Shown here in pieces: positions 19,544 through 28,956 of a stretch of 64,000 nucleotides of DNA. Under the pieces are notes generated by a model. That model saw only the letters and a list, made by a program, of their open reading frames with translations. It was not told where the DNA came from and did no database searches. The stretch comes from Verrucomicrobia subdivision 3 bacterium UBA693. Lineage in GTDB: Bacteria; Verrucomicrobiota; Verrucomicrobiia; Limisphaerales; UBA8199. The stretch is from NCBI GenBank assembly GCA_002298785.1, contig DBMR01000056.1:14740-78739 (forward strand). Reading direction: 5' to 3'. The position numbers were made by a program, and so were the translations under genes. Numbering within the stretch: position 1 is the first letter of the stretch; every line of letters begins with the position of its first letter.

Positions 19544-20206
19544 TTATGCCATCGCCGATTTTTGAAGCCTCTCCAGGATGACTGGCAGGGCGACGTTGGG
19601 CGGCGCGGCAAAGACCGTGATCTCGCTTTCAGGAAAAACGTCCCAGGAGATGTCGTTGCCCTTGGCTACAACCGTGGACGGCATGCGCGGGCCGTGCGAA
19701 CGGATTCCAATCAGCGAACCATGGTGGGCGCCCATGACGACTTCAAAATGAGCTGAGGGAAAGCGCGGAGTTTCATAATAATCCTGGCCACAAATCGCCA
19801 GGTAACGACCGTCGCCCGCATCAAAGATCCAAAACGCACCTTCATCCTCGAGTTCTTCACGCTCGATGATTCGGCTCGGTTGACAGACAATGACGCGGGC
19901 CTGGCCAGAATCCAGTTCCTCCGCGAATCTCTGGCGGTGGGCCAACATGTATTTTCGCAACTTCCGCCGCTCCCGGTAGCCATTGAATCGCAGCAGCGCA
20001 AACGCACCAGCCCCGATCGCGCCAACAACTGTAAAACGTGATACCAGACCAGCCAGGAAGATAGCGATACTGATTGAGACCGTGTAGACGGCGGCGCGCC
20101 GCTCGTCGCGCATCCAATAAACACTTCCCACTTTCGGCAGCACCGAACGCTTTCGAAGCAATCGCCGCTCGGCCTCGCTCAACGGTCTTTTCGTCTCGTG
20201 GAGCAT
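19544..20206 (-). CDS. Membrane protein of unknown function
   Basis: A 220-residue protein. A basic N-terminus (LSEAERRLLRKRSVLPK) is followed by two adjacent hydrophobic segments (AAVYTVSISIAIFLAGLV and TVVGAIGAGAFALLRF), a basic turn (YRERRKLRKYM) and a cytosolic alpha/beta domain ending in VALPVILERLQKSAMA. I do not recognise a family. ATG 20206 is chosen; the frame also allows TTG 20221. No strong ribosome-binding site helps. It lies 140 bp upstream of ilvA on the same strand, so shared transcription is possible. Confidence 0.65.
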   Translation of the reverse strand: MLHETKRPLSEAERRLLRKRSVLPKVGSVYWMRDERRAAVYTVSISIAIFLAGLVSRFTVVGAIGAGAFALLRFNGYRERRKLRKYMLAHRQRFAEELDSGQARVIVCQPSRIIEREELEDEGAFWIFDAGDGRYLAICGQDYYETPRFPSAHFEVVMGAHHGSLIGIRSHGPRMPSTVVAKGNDISWDVFPESEITVFAAPPNVALPVILERLQKSAMA

Positions 20207-20433
20207 GGACGCGGGCGACAACTAACCCAAAAAGGGGCGCGTGCGGCTGGGGTTAGCGGCCAAAATTTCAATCTGTGAACGATAATAGAGGATCATTCTC
20301 TGCTGGCGCCAGCCGTATCACCGCCAGCTTTCCCGCGGCAAACGAACAAATCCCCGACCTTGGCCGAGCGCCGTGCCAGCCCCAGAATTAAGTCCGTGCC
20401 CCGCTAATTGCAGCCGTGAGTCCGCTGCTGGAC

Positions 20434-20706
20434 CTAGGCCACGCTTTGCAGGTACGTCTCCCAGGCCTTCTCCGAAGGAACCACCGGAAAGATGTCGAAC
20501 GTCAATTCCGGCCAATCCGCGGTGTAACGAAGGATGGCCTCCGCCGTGTCTGCCTCGAAATGGATGATCGCCCTGCCGCCTTGAACGTCGAGGTAGCTCT
20601 GCACGTTGTTGAAACCGGAAGGATAGTTGTAGTTCCGCCGGCGGGAGACGATCTCTTTGGCGATCATCGCCTCCCGAGAAAAGGTACCGATCGCGATGTA
20701 GTGCAT
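20434..20706 (-). CDS. Small DUF3303-like protein
   Basis: A 90-residue soluble protein starting at ATG 20706. The pattern MHYIAIGTFSREAM...ADTAEAILRYTADWPELTFDIFPVVPSEKA resembles the small ferredoxin-like DUF3303 proteins, in which a short alpha/beta unit ends with a W-x-D/E-L segment and a proline-rich strand. The biochemical role of that family is unknown to me. It is divergent from the ribonuclease R gene, with about 208 bp between the starts. Confidence 0.6.
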   Translation of the reverse strand: MHYIAIGTFSREAMIAKEIVSRRRNYNYPSGFNNVQSYLDVQGGRAIIHFEADTAEAILRYTADWPELTFDIFPVVPSEKAWETYLQSVA

Positions 20707-20914
20707 AAGTGGTGGTGTGTAGTGGTTAGTTTCACGCTAACTCATGCCTTTCAGTTCCGCAAGGGCACCTAACGCCCACTATGGGCGCCATACCGCCCTG
20801 ACGCGTCGCTGGCAGAAGGCGGAAAGCATTTGACATTCCCGTCGTGCGCAACTAGTTTCCGGCTAGTTACACCTCAGGAGTTGGTTCTACTTCGGCGGTC
20901 CTAACCTAAATTTT

Positions 20915-23266
20915 ATGGAAGAGAAGATTCTGCATTTACTGGCCCGGCCCGATTATTCGCCCCTGGACGCCCGAACTATTTTTGCCCGCTTGATGCTCCT
21001 GCCTTCGCAGCGACCGGAACTGCTGCGCGCGCTGCATCGCCTGGAAAAGGCGGGCCGAATTGCCCGCATCAAGAAGGGAACCTGCTACGCCCTGGCCCTC
21101 GAGGCTGACCTGGTGCCCGGACGCATCCGCATGAACCGCCAAGGTGTCGGCTTCCTCCAACCGGACGATCCGCGGTTGCCCGCCATCCGCGTCCCGCAGG
21201 ATGCAACCGGCACCTCGATGCATGGGGACAAAGTGTTGGTGCGGCGGGATGTGAAACCCCGCCCCGGAGGACGTTCGCGCGATGAAGACACTGGTCGCGT
21301 TGTTCGTGTACTCGATAAAGCTCGAGTGCAACTCGTGGGCACGCTGCAACAGGGGCGCCAGTTCCTTTTCGTCATTCCCGACGATCCCCGGATCACCCAG
21401 GATATCCTCGTTCCGCCAGCGACCGATGTCGGCCGCCCAGCCCGCCCCGGCGATAAGGTGGTGGTCGAACTCAAGGAGTGGACGCACCGACATGCCAGCC
21501 CGGAGGGTGAAATCGTGGAGGTGCTTGGCCCCCCGGATGCCGAGGGCGTGGATATGCTCGCGGTAATCCGAAACTACGGTCTGCACCTGCACTTCCCCAA
21601 ACCCGTCCTGCGGGAAGCGCACGCCATCGGTACCGAGGTGAAACCGGCGGATATCGTGGGCCGGGTGGATTGTCGCCTCCACCAGGTGATAACTATTGAC
21701 CCACATGACGCCAAGGACTTCGACGACGCCTTTTGCTTGCAGCGCTTGGACCAGGATCATTGGAAATTGTGGGTGCATATCGCGGATGTCTCTCATTACG
21801 TTAAGCCCGGTACCGCCCTGGACCTGGAGGCCGCCCGGCGCGGAAATTCCACTTACCTGGTGGACCGCGTCATCCCGATGCTTCCCGAGGCGCTCAGCAA
21901 TGAGCTTTGCTCGCTAAAGCCCGGCGTGGACCGGCTCACCAAATGCGTCGAGTTCGTTCTGTCCCCATCGGGCGCGGTCGTGCGCACGCAGTTCTACGCC
22001 GCGGTGATCCGTTCGCAGCGTCGCTACAGTTATGAAGAGGCATTCGCCGCGCTGCAACGTCCGCCGACGGACCCCATCGAGAGCATGCTCCACCAGGCGC
22101 ACGCCCTCGCTCAAAAGGTGCGCCGCGCCCGATTCCTGGCGGGCTCATTGGACCTGGACTTTCCCGAAACCAAAATTCGGCTGCGGGAGAATGGTTCAAT
22201 CGACCGGATTGAAAAGGTGGTAAATGATCATGCCCACCAATTGATTGAGGAATTCATGTTGCTGGCCAACGAAGCCGTGGCCACCCGGTTGATGAGCCTT
22301 AACCGCCCGGCCCTCTACCGCATCCATGAACCACCCGACAACAGTCGGCTGCAGGAATTTCGCGAGGAGGTGCTCAGCCACTTCATCCCGTGTGGCAACC
22401 TTTCCCTTAAACGCGAGGTTCAGAAATTACTTGAGAAACTGAACCACTTGCCCATCGGGCCGGCGCTCAAGATCGGCTTTCTCAAGTCACTGATGCGTGC
22501 CCGTTACGCAGTCGAACCCCTCGGACATTATGGATTGGCCAAGCCCAAATACACCCATTTCACCTCGCCAATTCGGCGTTACGCCGACCTGGTGGTGCAC
22601 CGCGCGCTGTTTCAAAGGACCGGCGAGGGTCTCGGGACGAAATCCTTGACGGAAATCGCCGATCACCTCTCGGTCACCGAACGCAACTCCGACGACGCCG
22701 AGCGGGACAGCCGGGACGTGAAGCTCATGGCCTACCTCGATTCGCTCTGCAAAACGAGAGCTGCTCTATCCTTTCCGGCGCTCGTCACCGACGTACGAAA
22801 CTTCGGCTTCTTTGTGGAACTCGAGCAACTCGGCATGAGCGGGCTGGTTCCGCTTTCCGGCATAGGCGATGAATTCTACCAATTCGATGGCACTCACGGA
22901 CGTCTCGTCGGGCGCCGCACCCGCCGCGTCATCCAATTGGGCGACCGCGTGCGGGTCAGGCCCAGCAAAGTCGATCACTTCAAGAAGCAGGTGGATTTTG
23001 CACTCACCGAACCACCGCAGGCGCAGCGGTTCGATACACAGCGCCCGCCCCCAGGCCGTCAACCTCACCTCAAAACGCCTCCGCGTCCGGGCCCCGCGCG
23101 GCCATCCCCTATCCAGCGATCACGCCAGTTCCAGCGCCCCACCGATGTGCCGGGCAGCCCTGCAAACCGCCGGCAACAACGCGATCAGCAGCAGCGCCGT
23201 CCACACGGAAAATCCCAACGTCGTCATGGGCACTCGCCCCCCGGAGCGCCCCGACGCCGAGGATGA
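20915..23266 (+). CDS. rnr: Ribonuclease R (RNB/S1 3'-5' exoribonuclease)
   Basis: A 783-residue exoribonuclease that degrades structured RNA. Order: winged-helix N-terminus (DARTIFARLMLLPSQRPELLRALHRLEKAGRI), cold-shock-type OB domains (about 65-225), RNB catalytic domain (about 245-570) with IDPHDAKDFDDAFCLQ supplying the metal-binding aspartates, and a C-terminal S1 domain (ALVTDVRNFGFFVELEQLGMSGLVPLS, about 630-710). The last 75 residues are a proline-, glutamine- and arginine-rich basic tail, as in other RNase R proteins. A Nudix hydrolase gene starts 53 bp downstream. Confidence 0.95.
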   Translation: MEEKILHLLARPDYSPLDARTIFARLMLLPSQRPELLRALHRLEKAGRIARIKKGTCYALALEADLVPGRIRMNRQGVGFLQPDDPRLPAIRVPQDATGTSMHGDKVLVRRDVKPRPGGRSRDEDTGRVVRVLDKARVQLVGTLQQGRQFLFVIPDDPRITQDILVPPATDVGRPARPGDKVVVELKEWTHRHASPEGEIVEVLGPPDAEGVDMLAVIRNYGLHLHFPKPVLREAHAIGTEVKPADIVGRVDCRLHQVITIDPHDAKDFDDAFCLQRLDQDHWKLWVHIADVSHYVKPGTALDLEAARRGNSTYLVDRVIPMLPEALSNELCSLKPGVDRLTKCVEFVLSPSGAVVRTQFYAAVIRSQRRYSYEEAFAALQRPPTDPIESMLHQAHALAQKVRRARFLAGSLDLDFPETKIRLRENGSIDRIEKVVNDHAHQLIEEFMLLANEAVATRLMSLNRPALYRIHEPPDNSRLQEFREEVLSHFIPCGNLSLKREVQKLLEKLNHLPIGPALKIGFLKSLMRARYAVEPLGHYGLAKPKYTHFTSPIRRYADLVVHRALFQRTGEGLGTKSLTEIADHLSVTERNSDDAERDSRDVKLMAYLDSLCKTRAALSFPALVTDVRNFGFFVELEQLGMSGLVPLSGIGDEFYQFDGTHGRLVGRRTRRVIQLGDRVRVRPSKVDHFKKQVDFALTEPPQAQRFDTQRPPPGRQPHLKTPPRPGPARPSPIQRSRQFQRPTDVPGSPANRRQQRDQQQRRPHGKSQRRHGHSPPGAPRRRG

Positions 23267-23319
23267 ATTGTCGCTTGCCCCTCCGGGGTAATGGCTTAAG
23301 CTTCTCATCAGTATTGTTG

Positions 23320-23742
23320 ATGAAAATTGCATATGGTGGCGTGGTCATAAACCAGGAAGGCAAAGTGCTCCTGCGCAAACCGTGGGGCACTCCCGGCTTG
23401 ACTCTGTGGACCTTCGCCAAAGGAAAGCCGGAACCGGGCGAAACCATGGAGGCCACCGCCCTCCGGGAAGTCCTCGAGGAAACCGGTATTGAAGCCCGGG
23501 TGCTGAAACGGATCCCTGGGGAATACGTCGGCAACGAAAGCCAGAGCGAGTATTTCCTGATGGCCCCGGTGCGGGACCACGGTAAGTTCGACCAGGAAAC
23601 CGAGGCGGTCGTCTGGGCCACGCGGGCCGAAGCTGAGGAACTGATTTCCCTGACCGCGAAGGACGCCCGACGCGTGCGTGATCTGCAACTACTCGACGAG
23701 GCCTACGCGTTGTTTAACTGCCTTCCCGGCCCGACCGTGTGA
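23320..23742 (+). CDS. Nudix hydrolase
   Basis: A 140-residue protein. The frame extends to 23263, overlapping rnr, but ATG 23320 (MKIAYGGVVINQEGKVLL) begins exactly at the Nudix fold, so I start there. The complete Nudix box GKPEPGETMEATALREVLEE followed by TGI (about residues 35-57) supplies the metal-binding glutamates. Substrates in this family include nucleoside diphosphates linked to other groups, dinucleoside polyphosphates and RNA caps. The sequence does not decide which. The position right after rnr may link it to RNA turnover, but this is only context. Confidence 0.88.
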   Translation: MKIAYGGVVINQEGKVLLRKPWGTPGLTLWTFAKGKPEPGETMEATALREVLEETGIEARVLKRIPGEYVGNESQSEYFLMAPVRDHGKFDQETEAVVWATRAEAEELISLTAKDARRVRDLQLLDEAYALFNCLPGPTV

Positions 23743-23823
23743 GCAAAAAGTCGCCTAAATCATCGCCACGGCGCTTCCCGCGCGACTTTACAAGGCCGCC
23801 TTTATCACGCAACTTATCGCGCA

Positions 23824-24861
23824 ATGTTACCGATAGGTAAAAACTTGATTGCGGCCGGGTTTGCCGGCGCGCTGCTGGTGCTGAGGCTCCCCGTTGGCTT
23901 TGCCCAGGAACGCAGCCAGGCGGTGGACGAGGTCTATGATTTGATCCGGACCAATTTGACAGGCTTTAGCCCGGCGGAGATCGAACGAACCGCAGTCACC
24001 GGGTTGGTGGCGGTTTTTGGCCCTCACGTGCAATTAGTCTACCCTTCCACCGCTGGGGAGGATATCGCCGCAGTTCTCAAGACTCAGGTGTATGACGGGG
24101 AAATCGGGTACGTGCGCGTTGGACGCGTGACCGAAGATTTTGCCGACTCCCTGCGCAAGGCTTACGAAGGCTTAACGCGGAGCAACAAACTCTCCGGCCT
24201 GGTGCTCGATCTCCGCTATGTGAATCGCGGGGATTACGCGGCCGCAGTAGCAGCGGCAGACCTCTTCCTCCACGAGGAACGTCCGTTGTTGGATTGGGGT
24301 AACGGCTTTGTGAAGTCCAAAGCCAACGAAGCGGCCATAAGGGTGCCGGCTACGGTGCTCATCAATGGACAGACGGCAGGGGCGGCGGAAGCACTCGCGG
24401 CCATGATTCGCATGACCGGCACCGGACTGTTGCTGGGAACCAAAACCTCGGGACAAGCCGTTATTACCAGGGAATTCAAGCTGACCAGCGGCGGCACGCT
24501 GGCCATTGCCACCGCACCGGTGAAACTCGGCGACGGTTCGCCCATGCCGATTCATGGTGTGTCGCCTGACATCGCCGTCGCCTTGCCGGCGAAAGCTCAA
24601 GCCGCCTGGTATGCGGATCCATTCGCCGCGCTCTCGTCCATCACTGGCGCGCGGCTGACCGGGACCAATGCAGTCCGTCGCACCCGCTTTGGCGAGGCGG
24701 AACTGGTTAAGGGTAAACGCGAAGGCTTTCCGACCGATGCAGAACTCATTTCCGCCCCCGCCGCGTCGGACCCGGAGAAACCGGTGATACGCGATCCCAT
24801 GCTGGCCAGGGCCTTGGACGTGCTGAAAGGACTGGCCTTGGTTCGTCAGGGGCGTTCGTAG
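23824..24861 (+). CDS. S41 (C-terminal processing) peptidase homologue lacking catalytic residues
   Basis: A 345-residue exported protein with signal peptide (LIAAGFAGALLVLRLPVGFAQ). The core GEIGYVRVGRVTEDFADSL, LSGLVLDLRYVNRGDY and VPATVLINGQTAGAAEALAA aligns with S41 tail-specific proteases. In active members the last motif reads NGxSASASE; here the catalytic serine position is Thr184 and the flanking serines are Gly/Ala. The motif that carries the general-base lysine (G-x-K-T-F-G-K-G) reads GTKTSGQA, with Gln211. No PDZ domain is visible. It is therefore likely a non-proteolytic pseudo-enzyme. It sits 63 bp before the phosphatase-RpiB-SHMT gene on the same strand. Confidence 0.75.
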   Translation: MLPIGKNLIAAGFAGALLVLRLPVGFAQERSQAVDEVYDLIRTNLTGFSPAEIERTAVTGLVAVFGPHVQLVYPSTAGEDIAAVLKTQVYDGEIGYVRVGRVTEDFADSLRKAYEGLTRSNKLSGLVLDLRYVNRGDYAAAVAAADLFLHEERPLLDWGNGFVKSKANEAAIRVPATVLINGQTAGAAEALAAMIRMTGTGLLLGTKTSGQAVITREFKLTSGGTLAIATAPVKLGDGSPMPIHGVSPDIAVALPAKAQAAWYADPFAALSSITGARLTGTNAVRRTRFGEAELVKGKREGFPTDAELISAPAASDPEKPVIRDPMLARALDVLKGLALVRQGRS

Positions 24862-24923
24862 TCGGATTTCCCGGTTGACGATTCGCCCCGGTCGACCCAA
24901 GTTTGAGCGCTTACTAGTTTTTA

Positions 24924-27086
24924 ATGAAGACCATTCTATTTATCTGCACCGGCAATATTTGCCGCAGCCCAATGGCCGAAGGCATCTTCCGGGCCGCGGT
25001 GAAAGGCCGAGGCGATTACCGCGTGCTGTCCGCGGGTTTGGGCGCCCTTGAAGGGCAACCGCCCAGCACACACGCGCTGCGCGCGGTCCAGGAATTGGGC
25101 ATCGATATCTCCGCTCAGCGCAGCCGGATGCTCACCCCGGAATTGGTCAATGAAGCGGATTACATTTTCGGCATGACCCACAGTCACATCGACACGGTCA
25201 TGATGCTCTATCCGCAAGCCGCGGAGAAAACCTTCCTGTTGCGGGATTTCGACGAGACCCTGGATGTTTTTGAAAAGGATATCAGCGATCCGATCGGCGG
25301 TTCGCTCGAGGTATATCTGAATTGCCGGGATCAAATTGAACAGGGCATCGCGTCCCTGCTCAAGTTCATCGAAAAGAACCAGCCGCAAGCTGGTCAAACC
25401 GGACAGCCCGTGACTGTGGTGATGGGCGCCGACCACGGCGGTTTCGAGATGAAGGAATTCATCAAACAGCAACTTCAGCAAAAAGGCGTCAGCGTTGCGG
25501 ACCTGGGCGCTACTTCCAAGGAGCCTTCGGATTATCCCGATTTTGCGCTCCCGGTGGCGCGCGAAGTCGCTTCGCACCGCGCGGAAGTCGGCATTCTCTT
25601 TTGCACGACCGGCATTGGCATGAGTATTGCCGCGAACAAAGTGCCGGGCGTGCGCGCGGCCCTGGTGCAAGATGAAGAGCTCGCCTCGCTCTCGCGGCGG
25701 CACAACAATGCGAACGTGCTTTGCCTGCCCGGCCGCAAACTCTCCGCCACGCAAGCCCTCAAAATCGTCGAAATTTTTCTGAAAACCAAATTTGAAGGCG
25801 GCCGCCACGAGCGCCGCGTCAACAAGATGGAAAACCTAAATCATCCCCAGGATTTGTCTTTGTCCGCAGTGGATCCCGAAATCGCGGCCATCATCGAGCA
25901 TGAACGCCTGCGCCAGCAGGAAAACATCGAGCTGATCGCCAGCGAGAACTTCACCAGCCCCGCCGTGATGGAGGCGCAGGGGTCCGTGCTGACGAACAAA
26001 TACGCCGAAGGTTACCCTAAGAAGCGCTGGTACGGCGGCTGCGAAAATGTGGACCAGGCGGAGCAGTTGGCCATCGATCGTTCGCGGAAACTTTTCGGGG
26101 CGGAGCACGCCAACGTGCAGCCGCACTCCGGCAGCGGAGCCAACATGGCGGTCTACTTCGCTTTCCTCAAGCCCGGCGACAAGATGCTGACCATGGACTT
26201 GTCCCATGGCGGCCACCTGACGCACGGCAACAAAGCCAACTTTTCGGGAAAATTCTTCGAGATCGTCCACTACGGTGTCGGCAAAGAGGATGAACGGATT
26301 GACTATGATCAACTGGCCGCCATGGCACAACAGCACCGGCCTAAAATGATCACCGTCGGGGCCAGCGCCTACCCGCGCATCATCAACTTCGAGCGCATGG
26401 GTGAAATCTCCCGCGAGGTGGGCGCCTACCTGTTGGCGGACATCGCCCATATCGCAGGCCTGGTCGCCGCGGGCCTCCACCCCAGTCCGGTGCCGCACGC
26501 TGATTTCGTCACCACCACCACCCACAAGACGCTGCGCGGACCGCGCGGCGGCTTGATTCTTTGCCGGGAGAAATACGCCAAAGAGATCGATTCCCAGGCG
26601 TTCCCCGGAATCCAGGGGGGGCCGCTCATGCACGTGATTGCGGCCAAGGCCGTCTGCTTCCATGAAGCCGCCCAGCCATCGTTCCGAGCGTACCAGGAAC
26701 AGCTCTTGAAAAACGCCAAGTCGTTGGCCGAGGGTATGCGCCGCAATGGTTTCCGCCTCGTGAGCGGCGGCACCGATAACCATTTGATGCTCGTGGATGT
26801 AGGCGGAAAAGGACTGACCGGCAAGGACTGCCAGGCAGCACTCGATGAGGCCGGCATCACCGTAAACAAGAATACCATCCCCTTCGAGACCCGTTCCCCC
26901 TTCCAGGCCAGCGGCATCCGACTCGGCACCCCCGCCGTGACCACCCGCGGCATGAAAGAGGCCGAAATGGCAGCAATCGCCGACATGATCAGCGAAGCGC
27001 TCATGGATATTAAGAACCTTGACACTTTGGCCAAGGTGCGGCAACGTGTGCGTGAACTTACAGCAAGATTTCCCTTGCCGTACTGA
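24924..27086 (+). CDS. Three-part fusion: low-molecular-weight phosphatase + ribose-5-phosphate isomerase B + serine hydroxymethyltransferase
   Basis: One uninterrupted 720-residue frame. Residues 1-155: low-molecular-weight protein tyrosine phosphatase, with P-loop CTGNICRS (Cys8, Arg14) and the DPIGGS loop near 120. Residues about 162-300: RpiB, with [10 protein letters not shown], active-site [14 protein letters not shown] (Cys near 227) and the family's closing [11 protein letters not shown]. Residues 302-720: full-length GlyA-type serine hydroxymethyltransferase, with [23 protein letters not shown] (PLP Lys535) and a standard C-terminus. The junction contains ATG 25827 exactly where a separate glyA would begin, but there is no stop codon and no good ribosome-binding site before it (GTCAACAAGATG). 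In Bacillus the same three genes are neighbours but separate. GlyA supplies glycine and one-carbon units; RpiB interconverts pentose phosphates. Confidence 0.88.
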   Translation: MKTILFICTGNICRSPMAEGIFRAAVKGRGDYRVLSAGLGALEGQPPSTHALRAVQELGIDISAQRSRMLTPELVNEADYIFGMTHSHIDTVMMLYPQAAEKTFLLRDFDETLDVFEKDISDPIGGSLEVYLNCRDQIEQGIASLLKFIEKNQPQAGQTGQPVTVVMGADHGGFEMKEFIKQQLQQKGVSVADLGATSKEPSDYPDFALPVAREVASHRAEVGILFCTTGIGMSIAANKVPGVRAALVQDEELASLSRRHNNANVLCLPGRKLSATQALKIVEIFLKTKFEGGRHERRVNKMENLNHPQDLSLSAVDPEIAAIIEHERLRQQENIELIASENFTSPAVMEAQGSVLTNKYAEGYPKKRWYGGCENVDQAEQLAIDRSRKLFGAEHANVQPHSGSGANMAVYFAFLKPGDKMLTMDLSHGGHLTHGNKANFSGKFFEIVHYGVGKEDERIDYDQLAAMAQQHRPKMITVGASAYPRIINFERMGEISREVGAYLLADIAHIAGLVAAGLHPSPVPHADFVTTTTHKTLRGPRGGLILCREKYAKEIDSQAFPGIQGGPLMHVIAAKAVCFHEAAQPSFRAYQEQLLKNAKSLAEGMRRNGFRLVSGGTDNHLMLVDVGGKGLTGKDCQAALDEAGITVNKNTIPFETRSPFQASGIRLGTPAVTTRGMKEAEMAAIADMISEALMDIKNLDTLAKVRQRVRELTARFPLPY

Positions 27087-27228
27087 AGGGTGAATTAACC
27101 CTTGCAGCGCTCCCGAGTAACGGTGAATTGAGAGATTCCATTTCTTTGACCGCCTTCGGTGCGAGTCATACCCGCCAGCCGGGCTCTATTGCTTTCCCTG
27201 CTGACATTTGCATTAACCATTTTGAAGT

Positions 27229-28872
27229 ATGCCACGAGCCACAACGAAAAAGGCCAAAGCCAAAGCGCCGAAAGCCGCAAAAGCCGCGGAACCATCCGCC
27301 GTAGCGGAACCGCCCGCACCCATAGCCGCCCCTGAACCCGCTCCAGAGCGAGCTGCGACCGCCTATCCGGAAGTGCTGCAGCCGCCCACCTCGCCGATTG
27401 AACCCAAAGGCGAGGATAAAGCCGAAGCCCGCCCCGCCGGCCCCGACCGGTCGAGGGGCAAGGATCGCGATAAAGGCCGTGGCCCACAGCGCGCACCGCA
27501 ACCGGCTCCCGCGCGCGCACCGCAGCCTGAGCCCGAACCTGATTACGAGGCGCCGGCTCCCCAAAACCGGGCTCCGGCTCCGTCCGGCAACGAAAAGGAC
27601 CACATCGCCGCATCACTGAACATCGCCAAACTGCAAGCGATGTCCATGGGCGACCTCAACCAGATGGCGCGCGAACTGGGCGTGGAAAATTTCGGCACCA
27701 TGCGCAAGCACGAGGTGATTTTCCACATTTTACAGAAGAACGCCGAACGCGCTGGCGTGCTCTTCTCGGAAGGCGTCCTCGAGGTTCTTCCCGAGGGTTT
27801 CGGCTTCCTGCGCTCCCAGAGCTTTAACTATCTTCCGTGCCCCGAGGACATCTACGTTTCTCCGTCACAGATCCGCCGCTTTGATCTCCAGACCGGCAAT
27901 CTAATCGCCGGCCAGATTCGTCCCCCGAAGGAAAAAGAGCGCTTCTTCGCCCTGCTCAAAGTTGAAGCGGTGGATCAGGAAGATCCGGATAAGGCCAAAG
28001 ACAAGACCCACTTTGACAACCTGACACCGCTGTTCCCGAATAAGCGGTTTATTCTGGAAACTGGCGCTGACGAGTTGTCCACCCGCGTGCTGGACCTGGT
28101 CTGCCCCATCGGCAAAGGCACCCGCGGCTTGATCGTGGCCCCGCCCCGCACCGGTAAGACCGTGCTCATGCAGAAGCTGGCGAACGCCATCCTGAAGAAC
28201 AATCCGGAGGCCTACCTTTTCATTCTGCTGATCGACGAGCGCCCCGAGGAAGTCACCGACATGGAGCGCACCTGCCGTGGAGCCGAAGTCATTAGCTCCA
28301 CGTTTGATGAACCGCCCGAGCGCCATGTGCAGGTGGCGGAAATGGTCATCGAAAAGGCCAAGCGCATGATCGAGCACAAACGCGACGTGGTAATCCTCCT
28401 CGATTCCATCACCCGCCTCGCCCGTGCTTACAACACCGTCCAGCCCCACTCCGGGAAGATTCTCTCCGGCGGCGTGGATGCCAACGCGTTGCACAAACCC
28501 AAACGGTTCTTTGGCGCCGCCCGCAACATTGAAGAAGGCGGTTCTTTAACAATCATCGCCACGGCCCTGGTAGACACCGGCTCCCGCATGGATGAGGTCA
28601 TTTTTGAAGAGTTCAAAGGCACTGGCAATATGGAGGTGCACCTGGATCGCGCGTTGGTGGATCGCCGTATTTTTCCGTCGATCAATATCGAGCGTTCGGG
28701 AACACGCAAGGAGGAACTCCTTTATCACCCGGACGAATACAACCGCGTCGTGATTCTGCGCCGCGCCCTCACCGGTGTCCCGCCGGTAGAGGCGATGGAA
28801 CTGGTGTTGAACAAACTCAAGAAGACCGGAAGCAACATCGAGTTCCTGTTGACCATGGCGGCCATCAGCTAG
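27229..28872 (+). CDS. rho: Transcription termination factor Rho
   Basis: A 547-residue hexameric RNA helicase that ends transcription. Residues 1-125 are a Pro/Ala/Lys/Glu-rich, probably disordered extension absent from E. coli Rho. Then come the Rho N-terminal helical domain ([20 protein letters not shown]), the RNA-binding cold-shock domain ([15 protein letters not shown]...[14 protein letters not shown]), and the ATPase with Walker A ([11 protein letters not shown]), Walker B ([16 protein letters not shown]), the Q/R-loop region ([20 protein letters not shown]) and arginine finger region. ATG 27229 follows a 142-bp leader. A strong hairpin with a T tract follows the stop. Confidence 0.96.
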   Translation: MPRATTKKAKAKAPKAAKAAEPSAVAEPPAPIAAPEPAPERAATAYPEVLQPPTSPIEPKGEDKAEARPAGPDRSRGKDRDKGRGPQRAPQPAPARAPQPEPEPDYEAPAPQNRAPAPSGNEKDHIAASLNIAKLQAMSMGDLNQMARELGVENFGTMRKHEVIFHILQKNAERAGVLFSEGVLEVLPEGFGFLRSQSFNYLPCPEDIYVSPSQIRRFDLQTGNLIAGQIRPPKEKERFFALLKVEAVDQEDPDKAKDKTHFDNLTPLFPNKRFILETGADELSTRVLDLVCPIGKGTRGLIVAPPRTGKTVLMQKLANAILKNNPEAYLFILLIDERPEEVTDMERTCRGAEVISSTFDEPPERHVQVAEMVIEKAKRMIEHKRDVVILLDSITRLARAYNTVQPHSGKILSGGVDANALHKPKRFFGAARNIEEGGSLTIIATALVDTGSRMDEVIFEEFKGTGNMEVHLDRALVDRRIFPSINIERSGTRKEELLYHPDEYNRVVILRRALTGVPPVEAMELVLNKLKKTGSNIEFLLTMAAIS

Positions 28873-28890
28873 CTGGATTTAAGCATTACT

Positions 28891-28936
28891 AAAAACCAGC
28901 GCTGCGACGTTACGTCGCTCCGCTGGTTTTTCTTTT
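28891..28936 (+). terminator. Intrinsic terminator after rho
   Basis: Outer arms AAAAACCAGCG (28891-28901) and CGCTGGTTTTT (28921-28931) are perfectly complementary, and an inner stem GCGACGT/ACGTCGC stacks inside. The hairpin is followed by TCTTTTT. The outer arm also gives a T-rich 3' side on the minus strand, so it may act in both directions between rho and the convergent HD-domain gene. Confidence 0.85.
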
Positions 28937-28956
28937 TCCGCCTTCAGCCTCTACGC

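Noticed and set aside
25836..27044. Long open frame (402 codons) antisense to the serine hydroxymethyltransferase part of the fusion gene
   Set aside because: It mirrors the codons of a strongly conserved enzyme in GC-rich DNA, shows no protein-family motif, and has low-complexity His/Gly/Ala content typical of shadow frames.
27086..27103. Short hairpin AAGGGT-N6-ACCCTT directly after the fusion gene as an intrinsic terminator
   Set aside because: Only 6 bp of stem and no following T run; too weak to call.
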